Part shown: piece after piece, positions 1 to 5,753 of the stretch
Position numbering within the stretch: position 1 is the stretch's first letter
Layout of the letters: each line of letters begins with the position of its first letter
Assembly (NCBI GenBank): GCA_964393795.1
Contig: CAYMWA010000120.1
Location: 1-11,131 of the forward strand
Direction: 5' to 3'
Source: Chryseosolibacter sp964393795
Lineage (GTDB): Bacteria > Bacteroidota > Bacteroidia > Cytophagales > Cyclobacteriaceae
DNA length: 11,131 nt
Translations under genes and position numbers: made by a program
The notes under the pieces: model-generated
What the model saw: only the letters and a program-made list of their open reading frames with translations
Told to the model about the DNA's origin: nothing
Databases searched by the model: none

Positions 1-16
1 GCCTTCGCGGTGAAAG
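1..16. repeat. End fragment of an intergenic 'cttcgcggtgaaag' repeat
   Basis: The first 16 bases (GCCTTCGCGGTGAAAG) closely match the right end of the repeat element at 4478-4689, which reads GCCTCTGCGGTGAAAAG at 4664-4680. I read this as the terminal piece of a second copy whose body lies left of the window. It sits just downstream of the 3' end of the truncated hemoglobin gene, the same kind of position as the other copy, which lies just downstream of a stop codon. With only 16 bases visible the call is tentative. Confidence 0.45.
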
Positions 17-24
17 ACCTACCC

Positions 25-411
25 TCAGAAACTAATCAACTCCATCTTGTATCGAAACACTTCTGACATTTTTATCGCTCGCAATTTTGCCTCTGAGGCG
101 TACGGACCGGTAAAAAAATCGTCAATGGTGCTGTGAAAGATGGAGAGCCAACGGTCGAAGTGTTGGTGTGTCAGCGGGAGTTTAGCGTGTTTGGGAAAAG
201 GGAGATCGGGGTAAGTCTGTTTTTCGAGCAGGACGCTTTCCCAATAGCGGTACAGCGGTTCCAGCGGATTTGGTCTTGATGAGAATGCGTGAGCGAAAAT
301 GGGAGCAAGCAGTTCGTCGTGACTGGCGCGCGCATAAAACGTGTCGACCATTAAGCGGATGTCTTCCTGAGTAGTCAGGTCCCGTTTAGGTTCCCGGATG
401 GTGTTGTTCAT
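25..411 (-). CDS. Group III truncated hemoglobin
   Basis: A 128-residue heme protein of the truncated hemoglobin group III type, cytoplasmic, with a likely role in NO or O2 handling. Seen in the sequence: the B10 tyrosine in DTFYARAS (Y26), the proximal histidine in KHAKLP (H75), and the G-helix motif HFDRWLSIF with W88; these align with the Campylobacter Ctb pattern (Y19, H72, W88) as I remember it. Length fits the family (about 120-135 aa). It is the last gene of a three-gene minus-strand operon, 34 bp after the Rrf2-type regulator and downstream of a RIC-type repair protein, which points to nitrosative stress defence. The start ATG (409-411) is the only sensible one: the globin fold begins about 15 residues later. 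Group III members differ in ligand chemistry, so NO dioxygenation, peroxidase activity or O2 binding cannot be told apart here. Confidence 0.9.
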   Translation of the reverse strand: MNNTIREPKRDLTTQEDIRLMVDTFYARASHDELLAPIFAHAFSSRPNPLEPLYRYWESVLLEKQTYPDLPFPKHAKLPLTHQHFDRWLSIFHSTIDDFFTGPYASEAKLRAIKMSEVFRYKMELISF

Positions 412-445
412 ATCTGAAATACGTTAAGGCTTTATCGTTGAAAGC

Positions 446-880
446 TTATCGCTTTAACAGGAATGTTTCACCCTTGACCAGCCCGTCGGCGAGATCTTCG
501 ATATTGTTACTTTCCAACATTTCAACCATCTGCTCACGGATTCGCTTGTACTGGAAATGGATAGGACACGGCTTGCGCTCCGAACAGTTTTTGAAGCCAA
601 GGCCGCAGCTCAGGAGCAAACTGTCGCCGTCAATGGCTTTTACAATTTCAATGAGGGGAATCTTTCGATCCTTGTCGTCAATGTAGAAGCCGCCGTGCGG
701 GCCTTTAGATGACGAGACAAGCCCTTGTCGTGAAAGGGTCTGGAGTACCTTGGCTACAAAAGGTTCCGGGCTGTCGGTGAAGCGTGCGATCTCCTTGATC
801 CCCGCCTTTGATCCGTCGGCGGTTTTTCTGACAATGTAGATCATTGCGCGCATCGCGTACTCACAGGCCTTTGAAAACAT
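446..880 (-). CDS. Rrf2-family regulator with putative Fe-S cysteines (NsrR/IscR-like)
   Basis: A 144-residue winged-helix transcription regulator of the Rrf2 family. The N-terminus (FSKACEYAMRAMIYIV) and the helix-turn-helix stretch at about residues 27-60 (IKEIARF, FVAKVLQTLSRQGLVSSSKGPHGGF) are typical. Three cysteines, C92, C99 and C105, lie in a CX6CX5C arrangement before PIH; this is where NsrR, IscR and RirA bind a [2Fe-2S] or [4Fe-4S] cluster. The gene sits 28 bp downstream of the RIC gene and 34 bp upstream of the truncated hemoglobin gene, so an NO- or iron-sulfur-status-sensing regulator controlling its own operon is the natural inference. The spacing differs slightly from E. coli NsrR (CX4CX5C) and IscR (CX5CX5C), as I recall them, so I do not assign a symbol. 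Confidence 0.92.
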   Translation of the reverse strand: MFSKACEYAMRAMIYIVRKTADGSKAGIKEIARFTDSPEPFVAKVLQTLSRQGLVSSSKGPHGGFYIDDKDRKIPLIEIVKAIDGDSLLLSCGLGFKNCSERKPCPIHFQYKRIREQMVEMLESNNIEDLADGLVKGETFLLKR

Positions 881-908
881 GAATGTGTCGTTTTATTTTA
901 GTAAGCGT

Positions 909-1643
909 TCAATTGTTCATCAACCACGTCTTTCCGTCATACTGCTCTTCAAGTGCGACCGCTTTGGGAAAGAGGAGGTCGTTTTCTATCATCAAATGTT
1001 CGTGCAGGTCGCTTTCAAACGCTTTGAGGGCGTCATAGGTGATCCGGTAAGCACTTCCGCAGTTGTGAGGTGGCTGGTAGTGATGCGACAGCTCGGCAAG
1101 CCTGCGAAGACAGGGATCACTTTTCCGATGGTCGAGCATCGCCTCCCGGATAGGGCTGACGGTTGCCTTGTAGATCGCAGGCTTTCCCTTACTTTTTTTC
1201 GCCATCAAGCGGATGTATGGAAACACGATCATTTCTTCATGCTGCATGTGGATCATGAGGTCGGCACTCATGGTACCGAACACGGAATTCATCTCGTCGA
1301 GCTCGGGATGCTCCTTGCCATACACGCGCGCCAGCCGCGCGAGATTCACGCGAAGAAAGGCGATGTCATCATACATGTACTTGTGGTGATACCGTTCCAC
1401 ATACCGCGTTAACGCTGCCACGTCAAAGGTAGCAACATCCTGGCTGCCTCCACTGTGGTAAAGTTCCGCGTGTTCGATCGTGCGCATCAGTTTGCGGAAC
1501 GAAACGTTGGCTTCGGCGCAAGCCTCTTTAATAGACTTTCCGCCTTCTGAACAGTAATCAATGCCGTGTTTACTTAAGACCTTTGCAGCTTTAAGGTTCC
1601 TGACGACAACGCTGTCGACAGTGTCCGTCATACGAATATTCAT
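909..1643 (-). CDS. RIC-type iron-sulfur cluster repair di-iron protein (ScdA/YtfE family)
   Basis: A 244-residue cytoplasmic protein that, by family, repairs iron-sulfur clusters damaged by NO or peroxide. An N-terminal ScdA_N (DUF542) domain covers about residues 6-60 and a hemerythrin-like di-iron domain about 80-230. Candidate iron ligands are H86 or H87 (RYHHKY), H132 and E136 (HMQHEE), H172 (LDHRKS), and H216 and E220 (HEHLMIEN), matching the E. coli YtfE set H84, H129, E133, H160, H204, E208 from memory. H112 matches a further conserved pocket histidine. Odd: the DUF542 motif usually written DFCC or DYCC is DYCSEGGKS here, so the second cysteine is a serine (S32). First gene of a leftward operon with an Rrf2 regulator and a truncated hemoglobin. 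ATG at 1641-1643 is followed at once by the expected domain; M5 is a possible alternative start. Confidence 0.92.
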   Translation of the reverse strand: MNIRMTDTVDSVVVRNLKAAKVLSKHGIDYCSEGGKSIKEACAEANVSFRKLMRTIEHAELYHSGGSQDVATFDVAALTRYVERYHHKYMYDDIAFLRVNLARLARVYGKEHPELDEMNSVFGTMSADLMIHMQHEEMIVFPYIRLMAKKSKGKPAIYKATVSPIREAMLDHRKSDPCLRRLAELSHHYQPPHNCGSAYRITYDALKAFESDLHEHLMIENDLLFPKAVALEEQYDGKTWLMNN

Positions 1644-1690
1644 GGATGTTTGTGAAGGGTCCTAAAGTTAACAAAGAGATAACCAATAAA

Positions 1691-1708
1691 AAAGACAAAA
1701 AGGTCTTT
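1691..1708. promoter_or_regulatory. Candidate operator upstream of the RIC operon
   Basis: A perfect inverted repeat AAAGAC (1691-1696), six-base spacer, GTCTTT (1703-1708) lies 48-65 bp upstream of the RIC start codon. It is in an AT-rich stretch where a promoter for the leftward operon is expected. A possible -7-like TAACTTTA lies closer to the gene on the minus strand (about 1662-1669), but I could not pair it with a well-spaced -33 TTTG. An Rrf2 protein binding here is inferred from the neighbouring regulator gene; six-base arms alone are weak evidence. Confidence 0.4.
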
Positions 1709-1890
1709 ATTGTCCCGGTTTTTTGAGGTTTCCGCCCGAAACGCATGGTCTGGCTTCCGATCGGCCCGGCACTCCCGGGATGCGCGAGCGTATTTCCATG
1801 CCATGCTCGCGCCCAAAAACCATCGGACTGCACCTGTTTTCCACTTCCGCAAACGTTCGAACTTAATATCGGTGAGGGCTGTTCTCTATA

Positions 1891-2025
1891 CAGGACCGGG
1901 AAATCAACAATCTTGTGAAAAAAAGGCATCGTCGCAGCCTGAAGGGCGACGGTGGACAATCAGCGGTAGGGCGGCGCCTTGTCGGCGCGGGTTCGTGCTG
2001 ACCGGTCCTGCGGTATCATTTTTTT
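1891..2025 (+). promoter_or_regulatory. Possible structured RNA leader ahead of the DUF3606-IDH operon
   Basis: Nested complementary segments can be read directly. P1: CAGGACCGG (1891-1899) with CCGGTCCTG (2002-2010). P2: CATCGTCGC (1927-1935) with GCGACGGTG (1946-1954), nine pairs including one G-U, ten-base loop. P3: TCAGC (1960-1964) with GCTGA (1997-2001), directly abutting P1. P4 inside P3: GCGCC (1974-1978) with GGCGC (1984-1988). An alternative small hairpin ACCG (2001-2004) with CGGT (2011-2014) would compete with P1 and is followed within a few bases by seven T. The layout resembles a multi-stem leader or attenuator, but I do not recognise any known riboswitch, and covariation has not been tested. 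It ends about 24 bases before the DUF3606 start codon. Confidence 0.3.
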
Positions 2026-2048
2026 GGGACAATCTAAAATTGAGGGTT

Positions 2049-2270
2049 ATGAGAACAAACGACATTTTTCGCGGACAGCGCGATCGAAGCCGGATTGACA
2101 TCAATGATCCGATCGACGTGCGTTATGTACAGCACCAGTTTCCCTGGTTTTCTGATAAAGAGATAAAGGCGGTAATCAAGAAGCACGGTCCCGACCGTGA
2201 TGCCGTGGAAGCGGTATTGTCGCGCGGACCGCGTGTAGTGAAAACGATGACCGCAACCAACCGGGCATGA
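2049..2270 (+). CDS. DUF3606 family small protein
   Basis: A 73-residue protein. The core, residues 13-59 (RSRIDIND, VRYVQHQF, SDKEIKAVIKKHGP, AVEAVLSR), matches the DUF3606 pattern of an 'RxRIxxxxxxEVRYW' start followed by a short helix resembling a DNA-binding or bundle element. Function is unknown. The ATG at 2049 was chosen because the family domain begins about ten residues later and everything upstream in frame is low-quality sequence with hairpins. The stop overlaps the start of the isocitrate dehydrogenase gene by four bases (ATGA at 2267-2270), implying co-transcription and translational coupling. That coupling is the only hint at a role and does not prove a metabolic one. Confidence 0.85.
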   Translation: MRTNDIFRGQRDRSRIDINDPIDVRYVQHQFPWFSDKEIKAVIKKHGPDRDAVEAVLSRGPRVVKTMTATNRA

Positions 2271-3307
2271 TGAAGAAAAAAGTAACGCTTATTCCCGGCG
2301 ACGGTATCGGACCAGAAATTATTGCGGCAGTAAAGACTGTTTTCCACGCGCTTGAGGCCCCTGTGGAGTGGGAGGAGGAGAATGCGGGCCTCGCGGCGTG
2401 GGAAGAGCAGGGATCGCTATTGCCGCAGTCGTTGCTGTCGTCACTGGAAAGAAACCGTGTTGCTTTGAAGGGCCCGATCACAACGCCTGTTGGTGAAGGG
2501 TTCCGTAGCGTGAACATACAATTGCGGCAGCATTTTGACTTGTATGCCAATGTGCGTCCTTCCAAAACCAGCGATGCCATTGCTACGCGTTTCAGCGACG
2601 TCAATATCGACCTGGTTGTCATCCGGGAAAATACTGAAGGCCTGTATTCAGGGTTGGAATACGTTGACGAGCGGCTGGGCATCGTCGACTCCATTGCGCG
2701 CGTAACTACGATGGGGTGCGAACGAATTGTGCGCGCCGCCTTTGAATATGCGAAGCGCAACAATCGCAAACGTGTCACGCTGGTACATAAGGCGAATATC
2801 CTCAAGCAAGCGGGCGCTGCGCTTCTAAACGCGGGCAAAGCCATCAAACCCGAATACCCGGACATTGCGATGGATGACCTGATCATCGACAACATGTGCA
2901 TGCAACTTGTCACCCGCCCGGAACGCTATGATGTGATCGCCACCACTAATCTTTTCGGCGACATCCTTTCTGACTTGTCCGCAGGTCTTGTAGGCGGACT
3001 CGGCGTCGCAGCAGGGGCGAACATCGGCGACGACATGGCGATCTTTGAGGCCGTGCATGGATCAGCGCCTGATATCGCCGGCAAGGGGCTTGCCAACCCT
3101 ACGGCTATCCTCAAATCAGCGGGGATGCTATTGCACCACATCGGTGAAAGCGATCTCGCCGACCAACTCGACGCGGCAATAGAGACTACGTTGCGCAATA
3201 AGGCGCATCGCACCCGCGACCTTGGTGGCGCGGCCAGTACGCAGGCCTTTGCCGATACCATCGCAAAACACATTATCGAAGCCCGGCCTGCACTTTCACG
3301 TGCCTGA
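2267..3307 (+). CDS. NAD-type isocitrate dehydrogenase (isocitrate/isopropylmalate dehydrogenase family)
   Basis: A 346-residue cytoplasmic TCA-cycle enzyme that should oxidise and decarboxylate isocitrate to 2-oxoglutarate. Start motif LIPGDGIGPEI (8-18). Substrate residues follow the isocitrate pattern rather than the isopropylmalate one: R80, S81, N83 and R87 in FRSVNIQLR, R97, and R120. Catalytic Y127 (NTEGLYSG) and K175 (HKANILK), and metal-binding D208, D232 and D236 (NLFGDILSD), are present. Cofactor choice is read from HGSAPDIAGK: D269-I270 replace the Lys-Tyr pair of NADP enzymes such as E. coli Icd, indicating NAD. Length fits the short NAD-IDH class. Start could be 2267 or the next codon (2270). 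It is coupled to the DUF3606 gene upstream and ends 60 bases before a strong terminator. Homoisocitrate or tartrate dehydrogenase is possible but less likely. Confidence 0.92.
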   Translation: MMKKKVTLIPGDGIGPEIIAAVKTVFHALEAPVEWEEENAGLAAWEEQGSLLPQSLLSSLERNRVALKGPITTPVGEGFRSVNIQLRQHFDLYANVRPSKTSDAIATRFSDVNIDLVVIRENTEGLYSGLEYVDERLGIVDSIARVTTMGCERIVRAAFEYAKRNNRKRVTLVHKANILKQAGAALLNAGKAIKPEYPDIAMDDLIIDNMCMQLVTRPERYDVIATTNLFGDILSDLSAGLVGGLGVAAGANIGDDMAIFEAVHGSAPDIAGKGLANPTAILKSAGMLLHHIGESDLADQLDAAIETTLRNKAHRTRDLGGAASTQAFADTIAKHIIEARPALSRA

Positions 3308-3336
3308 CCCTCTTTCGGCTATTGCGTCATCCTCAA

Positions 3337-3368
3337 TTTGCGAATAATTTCATGCTGCCATATAAATT
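3337..3368 (+). promoter_or_regulatory. Weak promoter candidate for the DapA-like gene
   Basis: TTTG at 3337-3340 is followed after exactly 20 bases by TATAAATT at 3361-3368. This resembles the Bacteroidota TTTG - N19-21 - TAnnTTTG layout, but the second box matches only in part. It would start transcription inside the terminator hairpin of the preceding gene, which is unusual, so the call is weak. Confidence 0.2.
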
Positions 3369-3411
3369 GAGCGGCTCGACTGGTGCATCGAACCGCTCAT
3401 CTTTTTATTTT
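3368..3411 (+). terminator. Rho-independent terminator after isocitrate dehydrogenase
   Basis: TGAGCGGCTCGA (3368-3379) pairs with TCGAACCGCTCA (3388-3399) over 12 positions with one mismatch, leaving an eight-base loop. It is followed by a T-rich tract (3400-3411, with runs of five and four T). It lies 60 bases after the isocitrate dehydrogenase stop. Its presence argues that the frame extension of the next gene back to 3322 is not translated and that the next gene starts at 3418. Confidence 0.85.
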
Positions 3412-3417
3412 AGTTGC

Positions 3418-4479
3418 ATGAAACAATACCCCGACCCTTCAAGAAGAAATTTTATTGGCAAGGTTGTTACCGGCGCCGTGTCGCTCGCGGCGGCGCAGCA
3501 TATCGGCGGCGCATGGTCCGCCGTTGCCGGCGTCACAAAAAAAAGACATCCTGATGCGTTGCTGCGCATGGAACACAAGTTCGTGCCGGTAATGCTCACC
3601 CCCTACAAGGCTGATCTTTCCATCGACTTTGATGCGCTGTCACGCCTGATTGACTTCTACCGCGAAGCTGGTGCCAAGGGCTTCTTTGCCAACTGCCTGA
3701 GCAGTGAAATGTACGACCTTGACGACGAAGAAAGGATTGCGTTGGTTAGCCATGTGGTGAAGCGCGTCGACGGCAAACTGCCAGTAGTGGCAACCGGATC
3801 ATTCGGCGCCGACATTGAAGCACGGGCGGCGTATACAAAACGCATGTATGACACAGGTGTGAACGCCGTCATCCTGATCACGAGTCACTTTGCCGGCAAG
3901 GACGAACCCGACAGCGTACTCATCGAAAATCTTGACCGATATCTTTCCCTTACTGAAAATATTCCGCTGGGAACATATGAATGTCCCTCGCCATACAAGC
4001 GCATCCTTTCACCCGAAGTATTGAAGTACCTGCTTGCCACCAATCGCCTGATATATCACAAAGACACATGTCTTGATCTAAAGCAAATCCGCGTCAAGCT
4101 GGACATCGCGCAAGGAAGCAAGCTCGAGTTCTACGACGCGCATACACCCAATGCGTTACATTCGATGCAGATGGGTGCCAAGGGCATGTCATGTATAGCC
4201 GGAAACTTTTATCCTGAAATCTTTGCGTGGATGTGCCGCTACATCGACGACCCGGAAAAGCAGGAAGCGCTGCTGTGGCTGCAGTCGGAATTGACACGCA
4301 TGGACAGGATCATTTCCCAAGGCTACTCACTCAGTGCAAAACATTTTCTGAACATGCGTGGCGTGCCGATGGAAGTCAACAGCCGCAGGAAAAAGACGTC
4401 GCTGAGCGATGAACAAAAGCGTACCCTTGAAGACGTTTACCGGCAGTTGATGGGCTGGCATAGGCGGCTTGGGATATAG
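3418..4479 (+). CDS. Tat-signal dihydrodipicolinate synthase family (DapA/NAL superfamily) protein
   Basis: A 353-residue (beta/alpha)8 lyase or aldolase-type protein. The N-terminus has a twin-arginine signal (SRRNFIGK, residues 8-15) and a hydrophobic stretch to about residue 37, so the folded protein is probably exported to the periplasm. The barrel starts at FVPVMLTPYK (55-64). The Schiff-base lysine is K215 (IYHKDTC) and the assisting tyrosine Y187 (TYECPSP). The usual G-T-T/S-G-E carboxylate-binding motif is replaced by NCLSSE (92-97), so the substrate is probably not that of true DapA. The start at 3418 was chosen because a terminator sits inside the longer frame and the Tat motif follows directly. 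The next plus-strand gene is an aldo/keto reductase 226 bases on; together they could process a sugar or sugar-acid derivative, but that is inference. Exported DapA-like proteins are unusual because lysine biosynthesis is cytoplasmic. Confidence 0.85.
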   Translation: MKQYPDPSRRNFIGKVVTGAVSLAAAQHIGGAWSAVAGVTKKRHPDALLRMEHKFVPVMLTPYKADLSIDFDALSRLIDFYREAGAKGFFANCLSSEMYDLDDEERIALVSHVVKRVDGKLPVVATGSFGADIEARAAYTKRMYDTGVNAVILITSHFAGKDEPDSVLIENLDRYLSLTENIPLGTYECPSPYKRILSPEVLKYLLATNRLIYHKDTCLDLKQIRVKLDIAQGSKLEFYDAHTPNALHSMQMGAKGMSCIAGNFYPEIFAWMCRYIDDPEKQEALLWLQSELTRMDRIISQGYSLSAKHFLNMRGVPMEVNSRRKKTSLSDEQKRTLEDVYRQLMGWHRRLGI

Positions 4480-4689
4480 ATTTGGCCTTTTCACCGTGAA
4501 GGGCGCAAAGGTTTTTTTCTTTGTACGAGCAGCTTTCTGTGCCTTAGACAACTGAAGCAAAGACATGCGATTTGTTAAAAAAAAAGAACTTAGCAACCTT
4601 GGCATCCACGCGTCTTTGCAGTGAAGTGCCAAGCAAAATACTCTGCGAACTCTGCGTTTTCCCGCCTCTGCGGTGAAAAGGCCGAATCT
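4478..4689. repeat. Intergenic palindromic repeat element with 19-bp terminal inverted repeats
   Basis: Left arm 4478-4496 and right arm 4671-4689 are inverted copies matching at 18 of 19 positions, including a perfect 13-base core (GGCCTTTTCACCG at 4484-4496, CGGTGAAAAGGCC at 4671-4683). Inside, a further direct copy of the end unit occurs at 4609-4626 (cgcgtctttgcagtgaag), and the interior has a T7 (4512-4518) and an A9 (4577-4585). No target-site duplication was found: the flanking bases extend the inverted repeat instead. The left arm begins within the TAG stop (4477-4479) of the DapA-like gene. The internal wording 'cttagc...ccttggc...gcgtctttgc.gtgaag' resembles a repeat I recall as common in Bacteroidota intergenic regions. 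It encodes no protein that I believe. Confidence 0.7.
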
Positions 4690-4705
4690 TTTTAATAGAT
4701 GTCCT

Positions 4706-5740
4706 ATGGAATACAGATTTCTCGGTGGCTCGGGCTTAAAGATACCCGTGATCACATTTGGCACAGGAACCTTCGGGGGCGGTACTGACTTTTTCAAGGC
4801 TTGGGGCTCCACGCGTGGTGAGGAAGCCGACCGAATGGTAGGCCTTTGTCTGGATGCTGGCGTGAACCTGTTCGACTGTGCAGATACCTATTCTCTCGGA
4901 ATGGCGGAAGAGATTCTTGGGAAGGCGGTCAAAAACAGGCGTGCCGAGGTGTTGATTTCAACGAAGGGTACGTTTCCGATGGGAAGCGGACCGAACGAAG
5001 CCGGATCATCGCGGTATCATATTATCCGCGCCTGCGAAGACAGCCTGAGAAGGATGGGCACGGACTACATCGACATTTATCACATGCATGGTTTCGATGG
5101 TAACACTCCGGTGGAAGAAACGCTGCGCACGCTCGACGATCTGGTACATAGTGGAAAGGTGCGGTACATCGCTTGCTCTAATTTTTCGGGTTGGCATCTG
5201 ATGAAATCACTTGCCATTTCAGATCGCTACGGCTGGAACCGCTATGTGGCCCACCAAGTCTATTATTCTCTGGCAAGCCGCGAGTACGAATGGGAACTGA
5301 TGCCGCTTGCTATTGATCAGAAGGTGGGTGCTCTTGTGTGGAGTCCGCTGGCGTCGGGCCTGCTCACGGGGAAATACCGCCGCGACAAACCGCTTCCGAA
5401 AGAAGGACGGGTTGCCCAGGGCGGCAGCCCCGTTCCAGCTTCGGTGATATCCAATGAATTGCTATACGGGGTGATCGATGTCCTCGATGAAATATCCCGG
5501 GAAACGGGCAAGTCGGTAGCACAGGTAGCACTCAACTGGCTTCTGCAAAGGCCAAGCGTGTCAAGCCTGGTCATAGGCGCCCGCACGGAAGAACAATTGA
5601 AAGAGAATCTGGGTGCCGTTGGTTGGAGCCTTTCCGTCGCACAGATTAAAAAGCTCGACGAGGTTAGCCAGACACAAATGATTTACCCGTACTGGCACCA
5701 GGCATCGAAAGACCTGATCCCTCCGCCACCTTTCTACTAG
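4706..5740 (+). CDS. Aldo/keto reductase
   Basis: A 344-residue NAD(P)H-dependent oxidoreductase with a TIM-barrel fold, predicted cytoplasmic. The catalytic tetrad is complete: D57 and Y62 (FDCADTY), K87 (ISTKG) and H128 (YHMHGFD). The start MEYRFLGGSGLKIPVITFGTGTF is the family standard, as are the GKVRYIACSNFSGW block and the C-terminal VIGARTEEQLKENLGA cofactor-binding segment. The start at 4706 is preferred over an in-frame GTG at 4673, which lies within the right arm of the repeat element. Length and motifs suggest the YajO/general stress group of the superfamily. No signal peptide. It may pair with the DapA-like gene upstream, but the repeat between them makes co-transcription uncertain. 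It ends 13 bases before the 3' end of the convergent SRPBCC gene. Substrate cannot be told. Confidence 0.92.
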   Translation: MEYRFLGGSGLKIPVITFGTGTFGGGTDFFKAWGSTRGEEADRMVGLCLDAGVNLFDCADTYSLGMAEEILGKAVKNRRAEVLISTKGTFPMGSGPNEAGSSRYHIIRACEDSLRRMGTDYIDIYHMHGFDGNTPVEETLRTLDDLVHSGKVRYIACSNFSGWHLMKSLAISDRYGWNRYVAHQVYYSLASREYEWELMPLAIDQKVGALVWSPLASGLLTGKYRRDKPLPKEGRVAQGGSPVPASVISNELLYGVIDVLDEISRETGKSVAQVALNWLLQRPSVSSLVIGARTEEQLKENLGAVGWSLSVAQIKKLDEVSQTQMIYPYWHQASKDLIPPPPFY

Positions 5741-5753
5741 TGCGTTGTAGGCC

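Larger units (their letters stand above)
1644..2048. other. Divergent intergenic region without a convincing gene, rich in inverted repeats
   Basis: About 405 bases separate the leftward RIC operon from the rightward DUF3606-isocitrate dehydrogenase pair. Open frames here (for example the upstream extension of the DUF3606 frame back to 1710) have no recognisable domain and strange composition, so I treat them as chance. The region holds the candidate operator at 1691-1708, a GC-rich hairpin at 1782-1812, and a nested set of stems at 1891-2010. A run of seven T follows at 2019-2025. Confidence 0.6.

Noticed and set aside
1710..2048. In-frame upstream extension of the DUF3606 gene
   Set aside because: The extra residues have no recognisable domain, the stretch contains several inverted repeats, and the DUF3606 domain begins about ten residues after the ATG at 2049.
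3322..3417. Longer start for the DapA-like gene
   Set aside because: A strong terminator (3368-3411) lies inside, and the ATG at 3418 places the twin-arginine motif at the correct distance from the N-terminus.
4327..4812. Minus-strand open frame across the repeat element
   Set aside because: It is made of antisense of two well-supported genes plus the intergenic repeat; no domain is visible and the repeat explains its openness.
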